The notes: a model not told the origin generated them from the sequence alone. Counted from the stretch's first letter, positions 1-9,369 are shown. The stretch: 64,000 bases of DNA from Leptolyngbya sp. PLA1 (GCA_021405315.1 QWIH01000003.1:53833-117832), one strand, 5' to 3'. Translations and numbers: made by a program.

Positions 1-30
1 GGCCCGGAGGCGCCAACGAGCCTCAGGGCC
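1..30 (-). terminator. possible terminator hairpin after the DUF4190-like pair
   Basis: An inverted repeat GGCCC-g-GAGGC / GCCTC-a-GGGCC (10 pairs with one G-A mismatch, 8-nt loop) overlaps the stop codon of the leftward gene that starts at 361. The downstream side, where a T-run would lie, is outside the window, so an intrinsic terminator is only a possibility. Confidence 0.3.
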
Positions 31-361
31 CGTTGCCGGCTGCGCCCGCGGCGGCGGCGCCGAGGCCGATCACCATCATCACCAGCCAGAGCACGATGCC
101 GAGCGCCATCAGGCCCACGCTGATCATCCCGAGAATCTTGCCGGCCTGCGTCGTCCCGCGCCCGGCGGGGTCCATGAGGCCCGCGTCCATCTCACGAAGG
201 TCGGCGTTCCCCATGACCCACGCGACGATGCCGCAGATGCCGCAGACCACAAGCCCCAGAATCCCGAGGACGAGGATGACGGTTCCGCGGTGGGGCTTGA
301 GCATCCCCCCGGGGCTCTGCGGGGGCATCCCGTAGCCGGGCTGCTGTGGGTATTGAGTCAT
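23..361 (-). CDS. small DUF4190-like membrane protein
   Basis: A 112-residue protein with a Pro/Gln/Gly-rich cytoplasmic N-terminus (about residues 1-20) and two hydrophobic segments (about 27-50 and 75-100). Between them is the conserved stretch AWVMGNxDLREMDAGLMDP. This resembles the DUF4190 family of small membrane proteins of unknown role. It is clearly paralogous to the gene just upstream (386-679), with which it shares LKPHRGT-ILVLGI-GLV and DPAGRGxTxAGKIxGMI. The ATG is preceded by an AAAGGA ribosome site. The 24-nt gap to the upstream gene suggests co-transcription. Function unknown. Confidence 0.75.
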   Translation of the reverse strand: MTQYPQQPGYGMPPQSPGGMLKPHRGTVILVLGILGLVVCGICGIVAWVMGNADLREMDAGLMDPAGRGTTQAGKILGMISVGLMALGIVLWLVMMVIGLGAAAAGAAGNGP

Positions 362-385
362 TGCGAGTCCTTTCGATCCGGGCGA

Positions 386-679
386 TCAGCGAGCGCCGCC
401 GGCGACCGTGAGCACGATGTTGAGCACAATGAAGATAGCGCCGAGGATCGTCGCGATCATGCCGATGATCTTCCCGGCTTTGGTCGATCCCCGGCCCGCC
501 GGGTCCATGAGGCCCGCGTCCATCTCTTTCATGTCCTTGTTGCCCATGACCCACGCAGCAATGCCGCACGGCATGCAGATGACGAGGCCAACGATGCCCA
601 GAACGAGAATGAGCGTGCCGCGGTGCGGCTTCATCGCGCCACCCGTAGGTGCGCCGGCCATGCCTGGAAACTGACTCAT
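386..679 (-). CDS. small DUF4190-like membrane protein, paralogue of its neighbour
   Basis: A 97-residue protein with two predicted membrane helices (about 22-45 and 72-92) around a conserved WVMGNKDMKEMDAGLMDPAG loop. The ATG at 679 was chosen because AGGAGA lies about 7 nt upstream; an in-frame start 63 nt further out would add a Cys/Arg-rich stretch not shared with the paralogue. It is the first gene of a two-gene leftward unit that looks like a tandem duplication. A 26-bp stretch is identical in both copies. Role unknown. Confidence 0.75.
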   Translation of the reverse strand: MSQFPGMAGAPTGGAMKPHRGTLILVLGIVGLVICMPCGIAAWVMGNKDMKEMDAGLMDPAGRGSTKAGKIIGMIATILGAIFIVLNIVLTVAGGAR

Positions 680-726
680 CTGAAGTTCTCCTGGAGCGCA
701 GGGGGCCATTCCCCTCCGAAGGGTGC

Positions 727-755
727 AGGCTACCAGCCGCATGGTCGGGTGTCAA
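727..755 (-). promoter_or_regulatory. sigma70-type promoter for the DUF4190-like pair
   Basis: On the minus strand TTGACA (755-750) is followed after exactly 17 bp by TAGCCT (732-727). The implied transcription start is near 720, giving a leader of about 40 nt before the ATG at 679. Found by eye, no experimental support. Confidence 0.5.
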
Positions 756-791
756 AATCGACCCGGCCCGGGTCGAGCCCGCGCCTCGCCC

Positions 792-843
792 TAGGCTGTG
801 ATGTGGAAAACACGGACTAGGCTGTGATGTGGAAAACACGGAC
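792..843 (+). repeat. 26-bp perfect tandem duplication across the glycerate kinase start
   Basis: The unit taggctgtgatgtggaaaac plus acggac occurs twice back to back (792-817 and 818-843). Each copy carries a TAGGCT hexamer, a possible -10 box, and a GTG start followed by GAAAACACGGAC. Since 26 is not a multiple of three, the first copy reads GTG plus four codons and then TAG (803-820), forming a five-codon mini-frame. The second copy opens the real kinase frame. Confidence 0.9.
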
Positions 844-2121
844 GCGCTGCGGCAGACCGCACTGAATCTCCTGCACGAGGCCCGGAGGGCGTCGGACCCG
901 GCCACAGCCCTGAGGCGAAGTTGGAAGCCCGTCGGTGGACAGCTCTTTGCCCTCGCCGTCGGCAAGGCCGCCCTCAGCATGGCTGCCGAAATCCAAGTTC
1001 TGTGCGGAGACAGGCTTGCGGCTGGACTCGTTGTCGGACCGGACGCCACCGACCCACCCGGCGGGGCGTGGCGGCTGCTCGGGGCAGACCATCCGTACCC
1101 CACGCCGAGGAACTTCGCCGCGGGGACACAGGTCGCACGGTTTGTTGAGCGAGCCGCGACGGAGGGGACTCTGCTCGTGGCGCTCTCCGGCGGCGGGTCA
1201 GCGTACCTGTCGGTTCCGGCACCCGGACTCACGGTCAACGACCTCGCGGAAGCCACGCGAGCCCTTCAACTGGCTGGCGCGACGATCGGTGAGCTCAACA
1301 CCGTGCGGAAGCACGTAGAGGTGCTCAAGGGCGGGCGGCTCGGGCTGCTCGCCCGCGGGCCAACCCGTGTGTACGTGCTCTCCGACGTGCTGGGTGACCC
1401 GCTCGACGTCATCTCTTCCGGCCCCTTCGCGCCGGATCCGACGACCTTCGACGACGCGCTGCGCGTTCTGGAGCGCCGCGGGATGGCTCGTGCCCTCCCC
1501 GCCATCCGGCGACACCTGCAGGACGGAGCACGCGGGCTGCACGGCGAGACGCCGAAGCCCGGCGACTCCGCCCTGGCCCACATTGAACACACCGTGATCG
1601 CGAGCAACGCCACCGTGCTCGACGCCGTGGCGCAGCATGCGGCGCTGAACGGCCTCCGCGTTGAAGTCCGGCGGAACGTCGAGGGTGAGGCGGCAGAGGC
1701 CGGCAGAGCGCTCGCCCGCGAGGCCGCGGGGCTTGCTCGCGCGGGTGTCCCACTGGCGCTGGTGTTCGGCGGTGAGACCACGGTGACCGTGGGGGCCTCA
1801 CGCGGGGTCGGGGGGCCGAGCCAGGAACTGGCACTCGCCGCGGCTCTCGAACTCGAGTCGCTTCTGGGCTCCTCGGCGGAGTCGCTTGTCGTCGCGTATT
1901 CCACGGACGGACGCGATGGCCCCACCGAGGCCGCGGGAGCCCTCGTGGACGAGACATCGCTCTCCCGAATGCGGGCAGCAGGGCTTGAGCCCGAGCGGGC
2001 GCTGGCGGAACACGATGTATACGGGGCGCTGAAGGCCGGTGGAGCGGACATCCCAGCCGCGGTGACGCACACGAATCTGAACCATGTGGGCGCGCTGCTG
2101 GTCCGTCCCCGCGGGGAATAG
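829..2121 (+). CDS. glycerate 2-kinase (GckA/MOFRL type)
   Basis: A 430-residue protein matching the type-2 glycerate kinases, which phosphorylate D-glycerate with ATP to 2-phosphoglycerate. This links glyoxylate or serine breakdown to glycolysis. The DUF4147-like N-terminal domain includes GKAALSMA (about residue 45) and ALSGGGSAYLSVP (about 125). The C-terminal MOFRL domain includes FGGETTVTV (about 315) and STDGRDGPTEAAGA (about 360). Length is normal for the family. The start is GTG at 829, inside a 26-bp tandem duplication; upstream there is only a weak AGG. It stands alone on the plus strand before a glycosyltransferase gene. Confidence 0.9.
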   Translation: MENTDALRQTALNLLHEARRASDPATALRRSWKPVGGQLFALAVGKAALSMAAEIQVLCGDRLAAGLVVGPDATDPPGGAWRLLGADHPYPTPRNFAAGTQVARFVERAATEGTLLVALSGGGSAYLSVPAPGLTVNDLAEATRALQLAGATIGELNTVRKHVEVLKGGRLGLLARGPTRVYVLSDVLGDPLDVISSGPFAPDPTTFDDALRVLERRGMARALPAIRRHLQDGARGLHGETPKPGDSALAHIEHTVIASNATVLDAVAQHAALNGLRVEVRRNVEGEAAEAGRALAREAAGLARAGVPLALVFGGETTVTVGASRGVGGPSQELALAAALELESLLGSSAESLVVAYSTDGRDGPTEAAGALVDETSLSRMRAAGLEPERALAEHDVYGALKAGGADIPAAVTHTNLNHVGALLVRPRGE

Positions 2122-2206
2122 CGGGCGGCGGGAGCGCGAAAGCGCCCCCGGATGCGCCAACAATGACCGGGCGCCCGAAGCGGGCGCGGATTGGAGCCCT
2201 CGCCGC

Positions 2207-3469
2207 ATGGAACAGTCTCTCGAACACGCCCCGGGGACGGGCCCGCAGGGGGCCGGGGTCATCGGCTCGCTGCCCGTGGTGGATCTGCACCCGGCGGGGA
2301 CGGAGCGTTCCGAGGTCGAGGTCACGTTCGTGCTGCCCTGCCTGAACGAGGCGAACTCGCTGGCGGGGTGCATCCGCGCGGCACAGCGGTGCAGCGCGGA
2401 GGGCGGGCTCCGGGCCGAGGTGGTCGTGGCGGACAACGGCTCGACGGACGGCTCGCAGGAGATCGCCCGGGGGCTGGGCGCCCGGGTGGTGGATGTGCCC
2501 GAGAAAGGCTACGGCAGCGCACTCATGGGGGGCATCCGAGCCGCACGCGGGCGCTACATCATCATGGGTGATTCGGACATGTCCTACGACTTCGGCGAGG
2601 GCATGAAGTTCGTCGCGAAGCTGCGGGAGGGATTCCAGCTCGTGATGGGCAACCGGTTCGCGGGGGGGATCTCGCCCGGCGCCATGCCCCCTCTGCACCG
2701 GTACTTCGGCAACCCGTTCCTGACCATGATGGGCCGAATTCTCTTCCGTAGCCCGGCGGGCGACTTCAACTGCGGGCTCCGGGCGTTCAGCAAGGAGGCG
2801 TTCGAGACGCTTGATTGCCGCACAACGGGCATGGAGTTTGCCTCCGAGATGGTCATCAAGAGCCAGTTGAAGAGGCTCCGGGTGGCGGAGGTTCCGATCC
2901 GGCTGCACAAGGACCAACGCGGGCGGGCGCCGCACCTCCGATCGTTCCGCGATGGCTGGCGGAACCTCCGGTTCATGCTCGTGATGTCGCCGAGATGGAC
3001 GCTGCTGATCCCCGGGTGCGTGCTCGGACTGCTCGGGCTGGTCCTGACGCTTCTGGTGGCCTTCGGGCCCGTGAAGATCGCGGGCGTGCAGTTCGACCTC
3101 CACACGCTCGTCGCATCTTCGCTCATGCTGGTGGTGGGGTACCAGTTGTGCGTCACCGGCGCGGCGATGAGGCTCTACACGCTTCAGACCGAGCTCGGGC
3201 CCATGCCGGCCCTCCTCCGGAAGCTCCAGGACGTCTTCTCGCTCGAGCGGGGGTGCATCGCGGGCGTGCTCTCGACCCTGGCGGGGCTTGCCCTCATCGG
3301 CATCCCCACGGTGCAGTGGGCGGCCTCGGGCCTGCACGGCTCGCTGGACAGCGCAGTGACCCTGCGCCTCATGATCCTGGGCGGCCTGCTGGTGGCCCTC
3401 GGTGTCCAGACCGTGCTCATGTCCTTCGTCATGAGTATGTTCAGCATCACATACCGGCGCCGGATCTGA
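2207..3469 (+). CDS. membrane-anchored family 2 glycosyltransferase
   Basis: A 420-residue protein. The N-terminal GT-A/GT2 domain (about residues 40-260) has TFVLPCLNEANSL, VVADNGSTDGSQEIA and the acidic GDSDMSYDF motif that would bind the metal and sugar nucleotide. Four predicted membrane helices follow (about 275-300, 315-340, 360-385, 390-415). This layout is typical of polyprenyl-phosphate sugar transferases or membrane-bound sugar transferases. The acceptor cannot be named. The ATG at 2207 was preferred because GGAG lies 10 nt upstream and the GT2 fold follows; an upstream frame overlapping the kinase adds only low-complexity residues. Confidence 0.85.
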   Translation: MEQSLEHAPGTGPQGAGVIGSLPVVDLHPAGTERSEVEVTFVLPCLNEANSLAGCIRAAQRCSAEGGLRAEVVVADNGSTDGSQEIARGLGARVVDVPEKGYGSALMGGIRAARGRYIIMGDSDMSYDFGEGMKFVAKLREGFQLVMGNRFAGGISPGAMPPLHRYFGNPFLTMMGRILFRSPAGDFNCGLRAFSKEAFETLDCRTTGMEFASEMVIKSQLKRLRVAEVPIRLHKDQRGRAPHLRSFRDGWRNLRFMLVMSPRWTLLIPGCVLGLLGLVLTLLVAFGPVKIAGVQFDLHTLVASSLMLVVGYQLCVTGAAMRLYTLQTELGPMPALLRKLQDVFSLERGCIAGVLSTLAGLALIGIPTVQWAASGLHGSLDSAVTLRLMILGGLLVALGVQTVLMSFVMSMFSITYRRRI

Positions 3470-3523
3470 ACCGCAACCCGCCCGGGACCGCGCCGGTATG
3501 CTGTGCCGCGAGGTTCACGTCGC

Positions 3524-5539
3524 ATGCGGCTGCTCACGTCCAAGATCCACAGGGCCTTCCCGGAACTCGACCGCTTCGACGAGGAGCGATGCGAGCGCTT
3601 CGTCCGCGCCGCACGACGCGGGTTTCGTCGCACCCTCGGGCGTATGGTCGCCATGGCGATCGTGTTCGCCCTCGTCTGCGCTGCGCTCGGGCTGGCGGCC
3701 TGGAAGCCCGCTCAGATGCTCGAGAAGCACGCCGTGGTCCGCGGCGCCGGGTCGCTCCTCCCCGCTGCGGCGGTGCTGGGCATGGCCACGGGCGTGTTCC
3801 TCGGCGCATTCGTCGCCGCCCTCCTCGTGCGTGATGTCCTGCTCCGCAGACGAGTGCGATACGTCATCCGGGCCAGAGGTGCCTGCTCCGGATGCGGGTA
3901 CTCCCTGCTCGGAGTCCCGGTCCCTGCCAACCTGTGTGTGGTGTGCCCGGAGTGCGGATTCATCTCCGAAGTCGACGCGGCGCTGGACGAACTCGTCAGC
4001 GACGGCGCGTCGCAGCGCGTGTTCAGCCCCAAGCCCGAGAGGCCGTCACTCTGGGACCGCGTGCTGACGCCGCGCCGCGTGCGACGTCTCAGGCGGGTCG
4101 CGGGATGGACCCTCGGCGTGCTGGTGGTCTTCGCCCCCGCGGGGTGGGGGCTCTACGAGTGGTTCCTGTCGGTCCAGGCAGAGCGGGCAAAGGCGGCCCT
4201 CACGCAGGGGCAGTCGCTGAACGATCTCGCTGAGGCTGCGCAGCCCGTGCCCGTCGGCGATGATGCGTGGGTAGAGTTTCACAAAACCGTGGCGCTGATC
4301 AACGCCTCCGATGATCGTGTCTGGCGTGCGTCCCCGCCCCAGACCTCCCTCGGCGATCCGGCCTTCCCGGACTTCTCGCAGGTGGCGGACCCGCCCCGGG
4401 AGGACATCGAGAGGGTGCCGCGGCAGATCGAGGCCGATGCCCTTAATGCAACGCTGGGCCGTCAGATGATCGACGCGTACCGAGCGGACGGCGTCTACGA
4501 GGCGATGGACCGGATGACGGGCTGTCCCCGGGCGAAGCGGGACTACTCGGTGACCCCCGGAACGCCGACCATGAACCTCCTCCTCCCGCACCTCAGCCCC
4601 GCCCGGAACATGGCGAGATTGAACGGGGCACGCATGAGGCTCGCGTTCGAAGCCGGAGACGTGGCGGAGTTCGAGCGGGCGGCACGGGCAAATCAGGCGA
4701 TGGCGCGGATGCTCTCCTACTCCCCGGTTCTGATCGAGGGGCTCGTGGGCTTCGCCATCGAGTCGCTGAACTACGGCCAGATGAGGCGGGTGCTCGCCAA
4801 GAACCCGGGCGCAGAATGGCTGGACGCGATGGATCGAGTGCTGGACGGGCAGCAGCCCGCGCCGGACGTGCTGGCGATGATCCGGGGCGAGCGAGAGATC
4901 GCGATCGAATCGACAGCGCTGCTCTTCTCCGAGCCGAAAAACGTGCGACTCGGACGCTTCTCCAAGGGCGTTTCAAATGTTGCCGGTACGCTCGGGGCGG
5001 GAGTCTCGCCCCGGGTGAGGCTAGGAACCTTCGACGAGAACCGAGAGTACATCAACTCGGTGTTTGATCGCGTGGAGAAGGCGGCGACGCTCCGCGCCGG
5101 GGACCGGGGCGGGCTGGCCACCATCGATCCGGAAACGGAAACCTCGCTGCTGCTCCCCCAGATGCTGGTGCCCGCGATGAGCCGGGCACTTACGAGTTGT
5201 GACCTGGTGCAGACCGACCGGGAGGGCATCCGGACGATGATCGCGCTGGAGCGGTATCGCCGGGAAACGGGCGCCTACCCACGGGAACTGCAGCAACTGG
5301 TTCCGAAGTACCTCGCGACGTTGCCGGTGGACGTCTGGACCGGGGAGCCTCTGCGGTATCGCGCCCTCGAGGAGCCCTATTCGCCGGGCGGGTTCCGCTA
5401 CGTGCTCTACAGCGTGGGAGCGGATCAGACCGACGACGGCGCACCCATCCGACCCGGCGCCACCACCGTGCGGGATTGGGACGCCATGAGGCAGGGTTCC
5501 CGCACAAGCATCGACTTCGTGGTCAGTGCGCCGGACTGA
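3524..5539 (+). CDS. zinc-ribbon membrane protein with GspG-like C-terminal module
   Basis: A 671-residue protein of unknown function. Two membrane helices lie near the N-terminus (about 35-60 and 75-105). A CxxC...CxxC zinc ribbon (CSGCGYS ... CVVCPECGF, about 120-145) follows, then a third helix (about 190-210) and a long helical, probably extracytoplasmic region. The last 90 residues (ALERYRRETGAYPRELQQL ... YVLYSVGADQTDDGAP) resemble the C-terminal domain of major pseudopilin GspG, although there is no prepilin leader. The ATG at 3524 has GAGG about 10 nt upstream; a GTG 21 nt earlier is the alternative. The next gene is a related protein without the ribbon. Confidence 0.7.
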   Translation: MRLLTSKIHRAFPELDRFDEERCERFVRAARRGFRRTLGRMVAMAIVFALVCAALGLAAWKPAQMLEKHAVVRGAGSLLPAAAVLGMATGVFLGAFVAALLVRDVLLRRRVRYVIRARGACSGCGYSLLGVPVPANLCVVCPECGFISEVDAALDELVSDGASQRVFSPKPERPSLWDRVLTPRRVRRLRRVAGWTLGVLVVFAPAGWGLYEWFLSVQAERAKAALTQGQSLNDLAEAAQPVPVGDDAWVEFHKTVALINASDDRVWRASPPQTSLGDPAFPDFSQVADPPREDIERVPRQIEADALNATLGRQMIDAYRADGVYEAMDRMTGCPRAKRDYSVTPGTPTMNLLLPHLSPARNMARLNGARMRLAFEAGDVAEFERAARANQAMARMLSYSPVLIEGLVGFAIESLNYGQMRRVLAKNPGAEWLDAMDRVLDGQQPAPDVLAMIRGEREIAIESTALLFSEPKNVRLGRFSKGVSNVAGTLGAGVSPRVRLGTFDENREYINSVFDRVEKAATLRAGDRGGLATIDPETETSLLLPQMLVPAMSRALTSCDLVQTDREGIRTMIALERYRRETGAYPRELQQLVPKYLATLPVDVWTGEPLRYRALEEPYSPGGFRYVLYSVGADQTDDGAPIRPGATTVRDWDAMRQGSRTSIDFVVSAPD

Positions 5540-5569
5540 CGTCACGCGAGAGAAGCGGGGGGCCGACGG

Positions 5570-7009
5570 ATGGCGAGGGTGCGTCGATGGGTCGTTGGAG
5601 CCGCAGCCGCGGGCCTGCTCGCTGTGGGCGTCCACGAAGTCCACTGGGCGCTCACCGTGCAACCCAGCGACGATCGCGCCCGCGTGGAGGCGGTGCGGCA
5701 ACTCGTGGAAGCCGCCCGTCCAGCGGCGGGCGATCAGTGGAAGCAGTTCGACCGCGCGTGCGCCCTGTTCGGCGAGGCGAGGACCCGGGTCATGCTGAAG
5801 TACGGTGCCGGCGCTCCGGACCGAGCGCCGCCCGAGTGGCCGGAGGCGACCCCCTGGCCGGTGCCCGTCACCGTCGTGAAGCGGGCGGACGTAGCCGCGG
5901 GGACACGCGACCTGGCCCGATCGATGGTGACCGATCTGTGCGACCCGATCGCAGGGAGCGAGCTGGACGGGATCGCGGAGCCCCCGCGGTGCGTGCGCCC
6001 ATTCGACGACGACGTGGCCCGCCTGATCGACGTTCGCTTTCCGGAACTCACGCACGGACGGGAGATGGGGCTGGCGTGGGTGGCGCAGATGTCCCTGTCC
6101 GCCGAGACCGGGGACAGCGCCGCACTCGCCCGGGCGTACCAGCGTGCGCTCAAGGTGGCGAACATCCAGTCGCAGCAGCCGACACTGATCGACCGGCTCG
6201 TGTCCGACGCGGTGTTCGACGAGGCGACGGAGTGCGCGCGTCTGCTCGCCACCCGCGATGGGCTGGACAAGGCAACGCTGGACTCGATGATCGCCTCCAC
6301 ACGGGCCATGGCGGACATTCCGCTCCCCACGAGGGCGATGGAGTGTGAGCGGCTGAGCGTGCTGGACACGCTCCGAAGCCTGCACGATGACAACGGGCGC
6401 TGCATCCCCGCGCGGGTGGAGGCGTTGACCCGCGAATCTCGCGGTGACGCCCCGGCAGAGCCCTCGGGGTGGGTGAACCTGCTCTGGTGGCGGTATCCGT
6501 CGCTGGGCAGCGCCGTGCGGCGCGCCGAGGAGCACTTTGCTGTCGTCTCCGAGGCCGCCGCCAGCGAGCCCCACGCCCGCCTTGCGGAGCCGGCGAGGTT
6601 GGAGGTGTCGCTGGAGACCGGGGCGAAGCCGTCGGACCGGGTGCTGCGACTGCTCCTGCCCGCCCTGAGTCACTTCCTCATGTCCACAGACCGCTCGACG
6701 TGCATGAGGCGAGCCACAGTGGTGCTCCTCGAGATCGAGCGTTTCCGCGCCGAGCACGGGCGCCCGCCAAGCACTCTCGCCGAGCTCGGTGTGCCGCTCC
6801 CCAAGGACCCCTACTCGGGAAACGACTTTGGGTACTTCATCCCGAGGCGCGCCGCCGACCCGAGGCCCTACCTGCTGTACACATTCGGCGTCGACGGGAT
6901 GGACAACGAAGGCTCGGAGGCTCCCGACCCGAAGGAGGCGTTCCGCACCGGGCGGGGTGTGACCGGGGTGGACTTCGTGTTCAACTCGAAGCCGCCGCGC
7001 GCGCAGTGA
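5570..7009 (+). CDS. membrane-anchored protein with GspG-like C-terminal module
   Basis: A 479-residue protein with one N-terminal membrane helix (about 8-25) and a long helical region. The C-terminal segment (VVLLEIERFRAEHGRPPSTL, KDPYSGNDFGYF, YLLYTFGVDGMDNEGSEAPD) matches the end of its upstream neighbour and resembles the GspG fold, with an Asp-rich tail that could bind calcium. It lies 30 nt after the larger paralogue and is probably co-transcribed. It converges on the TPR membrane gene with 5 nt between the stop codons. No function can be assigned; it looks like a lineage-specific family. Confidence 0.7.
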   Translation: MARVRRWVVGAAAAGLLAVGVHEVHWALTVQPSDDRARVEAVRQLVEAARPAAGDQWKQFDRACALFGEARTRVMLKYGAGAPDRAPPEWPEATPWPVPVTVVKRADVAAGTRDLARSMVTDLCDPIAGSELDGIAEPPRCVRPFDDDVARLIDVRFPELTHGREMGLAWVAQMSLSAETGDSAALARAYQRALKVANIQSQQPTLIDRLVSDAVFDEATECARLLATRDGLDKATLDSMIASTRAMADIPLPTRAMECERLSVLDTLRSLHDDNGRCIPARVEALTRESRGDAPAEPSGWVNLLWWRYPSLGSAVRRAEEHFAVVSEAAASEPHARLAEPARLEVSLETGAKPSDRVLRLLLPALSHFLMSTDRSTCMRRATVVLLEIERFRAEHGRPPSTLAELGVPLPKDPYSGNDFGYFIPRRAADPRPYLLYTFGVDGMDNEGSEAPDPKEAFRTGRGVTGVDFVFNSKPPRAQ

Positions 7010-7014
7010 ACGCC

Positions 7015-9360
7015 CTACTTGCGGAGCTCAAGCACGCGCTGCAGATTCCGCTGAGCCGGGCCAAGGTCCGGCTTGAGTTCGAGGGCCTTCCGGAAGCAGA
7101 CTTCGGCTCGCTGCAGATTGCCGGACTTCGCGTAGGCACCGCCGAGCAGGTTCCAGACCTGGGGCTGGCCCGGAACCGTCGAGAGTGACGCCTCCAGGGC
7201 CTTGATCGCACCGGGGAAGTCACCGGAGGCATCGCAGGCCGTCCCGAGCTTGTTGAGCGTGTTCACCGTGATGGGCGCCAGCGCGAGCAGCCGCTCATAC
7301 TCACCTTTGGCGGCCCGCGCGTCACCGAGTTGAAGCAGCGTGTCCCCCAGCACCTCGGCCAGACGTGGGTCGTCCCGATCCGCCGCGGCAGCAGCCCGAA
7401 GCGCGGGAAGCGCCTCCGCCAGCTTTCCCTGCGCGATCAGAAGCCCCGCGGCCTCGAACCGCGCGGCGGCGGCCTGATCCGCCGGGAGCCCGGACAGCAC
7501 CTCCGCGGCACCCTTCGAGTCGCCCATGGCCTCGCGGACCGCCGCAAGGCGCCGACGCGTCGGCGGGTGATCCGGGAATCGCTCGTGGGCGAGTTCAAGA
7601 TAGGGCTTGGCGTTCCCGGGGGAACCCAGGGCGAGCAGGGCCTCGCCCATGCCCAGCGAGTACCAGGGCCGGCCCACACCACCGATCGCCGCGCGCCACC
7701 CCGTGGGCCGCTCCTCCGGCACCTCACCCACAGCCCGGACGCCGCCTGTGTCAATGCGGCACTCGGCGATGAGTGACGCGTGCTCGGGGATGTTCCGGAT
7801 GAAGACCAGGCTGACCGGGTCGAGGTGAACCAGCGCCCACTCCGGCGACACCGCGAGACTTCGGGCGAGGTCCTCGTGCCCGCGCGTCGGGATGACCGCG
7901 GTGTTGATGCCGCGACGGGAGGCGACTTCCGGGAACGTGCCCGGGCCGATCGCCGCAGATTCCTCGAACATCGCCGGGCCGTATGCGTCCGTGCGACCAT
8001 CGATGTACACGGGCATGACCGCTGCGACGCGGTGAACGAAGTAGCTGCCGTCGCGGACGACGTTGAAGAGATTGCCCTTGGGCGCTCGCTCGAGGATGAA
8101 CCGCTCCGCCCCGCGGGGCTGGTACCAACGGACGATTCCCAGGCCCCACTCGCGGGGAAGGTCGCGGGCCACGGCATAGCGGTCGGTCACAAAGAACCAC
8201 GCGACAGCGACCGCCCCGAGTGACGCCGCCAGCGACGCCGCCCGGAACGCCGCGCGCGAGACCGCGGGCGCCCCCGAGAGAGCGCTGCAGACGACCCACG
8301 TGCCGAGGATCGCCGTCATGGGGGTGTTGCGCTGCAGCATCGTGAAGAGATACGCCGCAAGCCCGACGAGGCCGAGCCTGATGAGAACGCCGCCGAGCCT
8401 CGAGGCCAGTTCATCGGGAGAGAGCAGCACGTTGTCACGGGACTCCCGCCACGCGATGAACGCCGACCATCCCGCGGCGGTGGCCGCCAGCACGATCAGC
8501 CCGGCGCAGGCCCAGAAGTCCCATCCCCACGAGGCCAGCGGGATCTCCAGCGGGCTTCGCATCTCGGTGATCAGCCGCTTGGTCGCGTGCCCCGCGCTGG
8601 TCTCCCGGTACATCTGAAGGGCGTACATCGCACCAGAGTGGCCATAGGGGTTGACCCAGCACCCGCCGATCACCAGAAGGGTGGCGCCGAGCAGCGGTAC
8701 ATGCAGGGCTCGCGGCCCGGCCACGCCGGCCCTGGCTGCCCGGGCGGCGGTGACCCACCGCGCCACGCCATCCCCCAGGAGAAACGCAAGGCAGAGCAGC
8801 GGGCCGAATACAAAGGTCGTGTGCGTATTCACCCACACCACCTGCAGCACCGGCAACGCCCACACGGCGGACGAACCCTTTCCCGCATGCGCCGCCCGAC
8901 GGGCGTGATCGAGAACAACCACGAACGCCGCCGTCATCAGGTAGGTCACGAGTTCAGGTCTCATGACCCAGCGTGCCGAGCCGCCGACCAGTCCGAGGAT
9001 GACCGCGGTCGCAATCGCCGGATGTCCAAGCACTCGCCGATGGGGCCACAGCAGGACGCCCCATGTCATGGACACGAGCAGCGCCTGCACCAGACTGGGA
9101 GCCCACTCACCCAGGCTCCACACCTTCGCGATGACCACGCAGTAGACCCATCGCATCTCTCGGAGCGGGGCACCCGACGCGGTGTACGAGTACATCTCGG
9201 TGGTCGGCACGTCCGCGTGCTCGATGATCCACTCACCGTTTCTGATCTGCCACCACAGATCGGCGGAATACACCTTCTGCACCGCGACCCCGATCAGCAG
9301 CAGCACCAGGGCGCCGACAACCGCCCACAACTCCCACCCGCGTCGTGTCTGGCTGGTCAT
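7015..9360 (-). CDS. polytopic membrane protein with C-terminal TPR repeats
   Basis: A 781-residue protein. The first 400 residues hold about ten hydrophobic helices, starting VVGALVLLLIGVAV and followed by SADLWWQIRNGEWI, a pattern seen in GT-C-like integral membrane proteins. After a soluble stretch (about 400-560), TPR-like helical pairs run to the C-terminus (for example GMGEALLALGSPGNAKPYLE, EVLGDTLLQLGDARAAKGEY, NLLGGAYAKSGNLQRAEVCF). It may be a glycosyltransferase-like envelope protein, but this is inference. The ATG has AGGA 7 nt upstream. It is the last gene of the operon that begins with proC, 9 nt after the GH127 gene. Confidence 0.7.
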   Translation of the reverse strand: MTSQTRRGWELWAVVGALVLLLIGVAVQKVYSADLWWQIRNGEWIIEHADVPTTEMYSYTASGAPLREMRWVYCVVIAKVWSLGEWAPSLVQALLVSMTWGVLLWPHRRVLGHPAIATAVILGLVGGSARWVMRPELVTYLMTAAFVVVLDHARRAAHAGKGSSAVWALPVLQVVWVNTHTTFVFGPLLCLAFLLGDGVARWVTAARAARAGVAGPRALHVPLLGATLLVIGGCWVNPYGHSGAMYALQMYRETSAGHATKRLITEMRSPLEIPLASWGWDFWACAGLIVLAATAAGWSAFIAWRESRDNVLLSPDELASRLGGVLIRLGLVGLAAYLFTMLQRNTPMTAILGTWVVCSALSGAPAVSRAAFRAASLAASLGAVAVAWFFVTDRYAVARDLPREWGLGIVRWYQPRGAERFILERAPKGNLFNVVRDGSYFVHRVAAVMPVYIDGRTDAYGPAMFEESAAIGPGTFPEVASRRGINTAVIPTRGHEDLARSLAVSPEWALVHLDPVSLVFIRNIPEHASLIAECRIDTGGVRAVGEVPEERPTGWRAAIGGVGRPWYSLGMGEALLALGSPGNAKPYLELAHERFPDHPPTRRRLAAVREAMGDSKGAAEVLSGLPADQAAAARFEAAGLLIAQGKLAEALPALRAAAAADRDDPRLAEVLGDTLLQLGDARAAKGEYERLLALAPITVNTLNKLGTACDASGDFPGAIKALEASLSTVPGQPQVWNLLGGAYAKSGNLQRAEVCFRKALELKPDLGPAQRNLQRVLELRK

Positions 9361-9369
9361 GGCGTGGTC

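Noticed and set aside
1409..3337. Open frame of 642 codons opposite the glycerate kinase and GT2 genes
   Set aside because: Low-complexity Arg/Pro/His translation; both plus-strand genes have clear family motifs.
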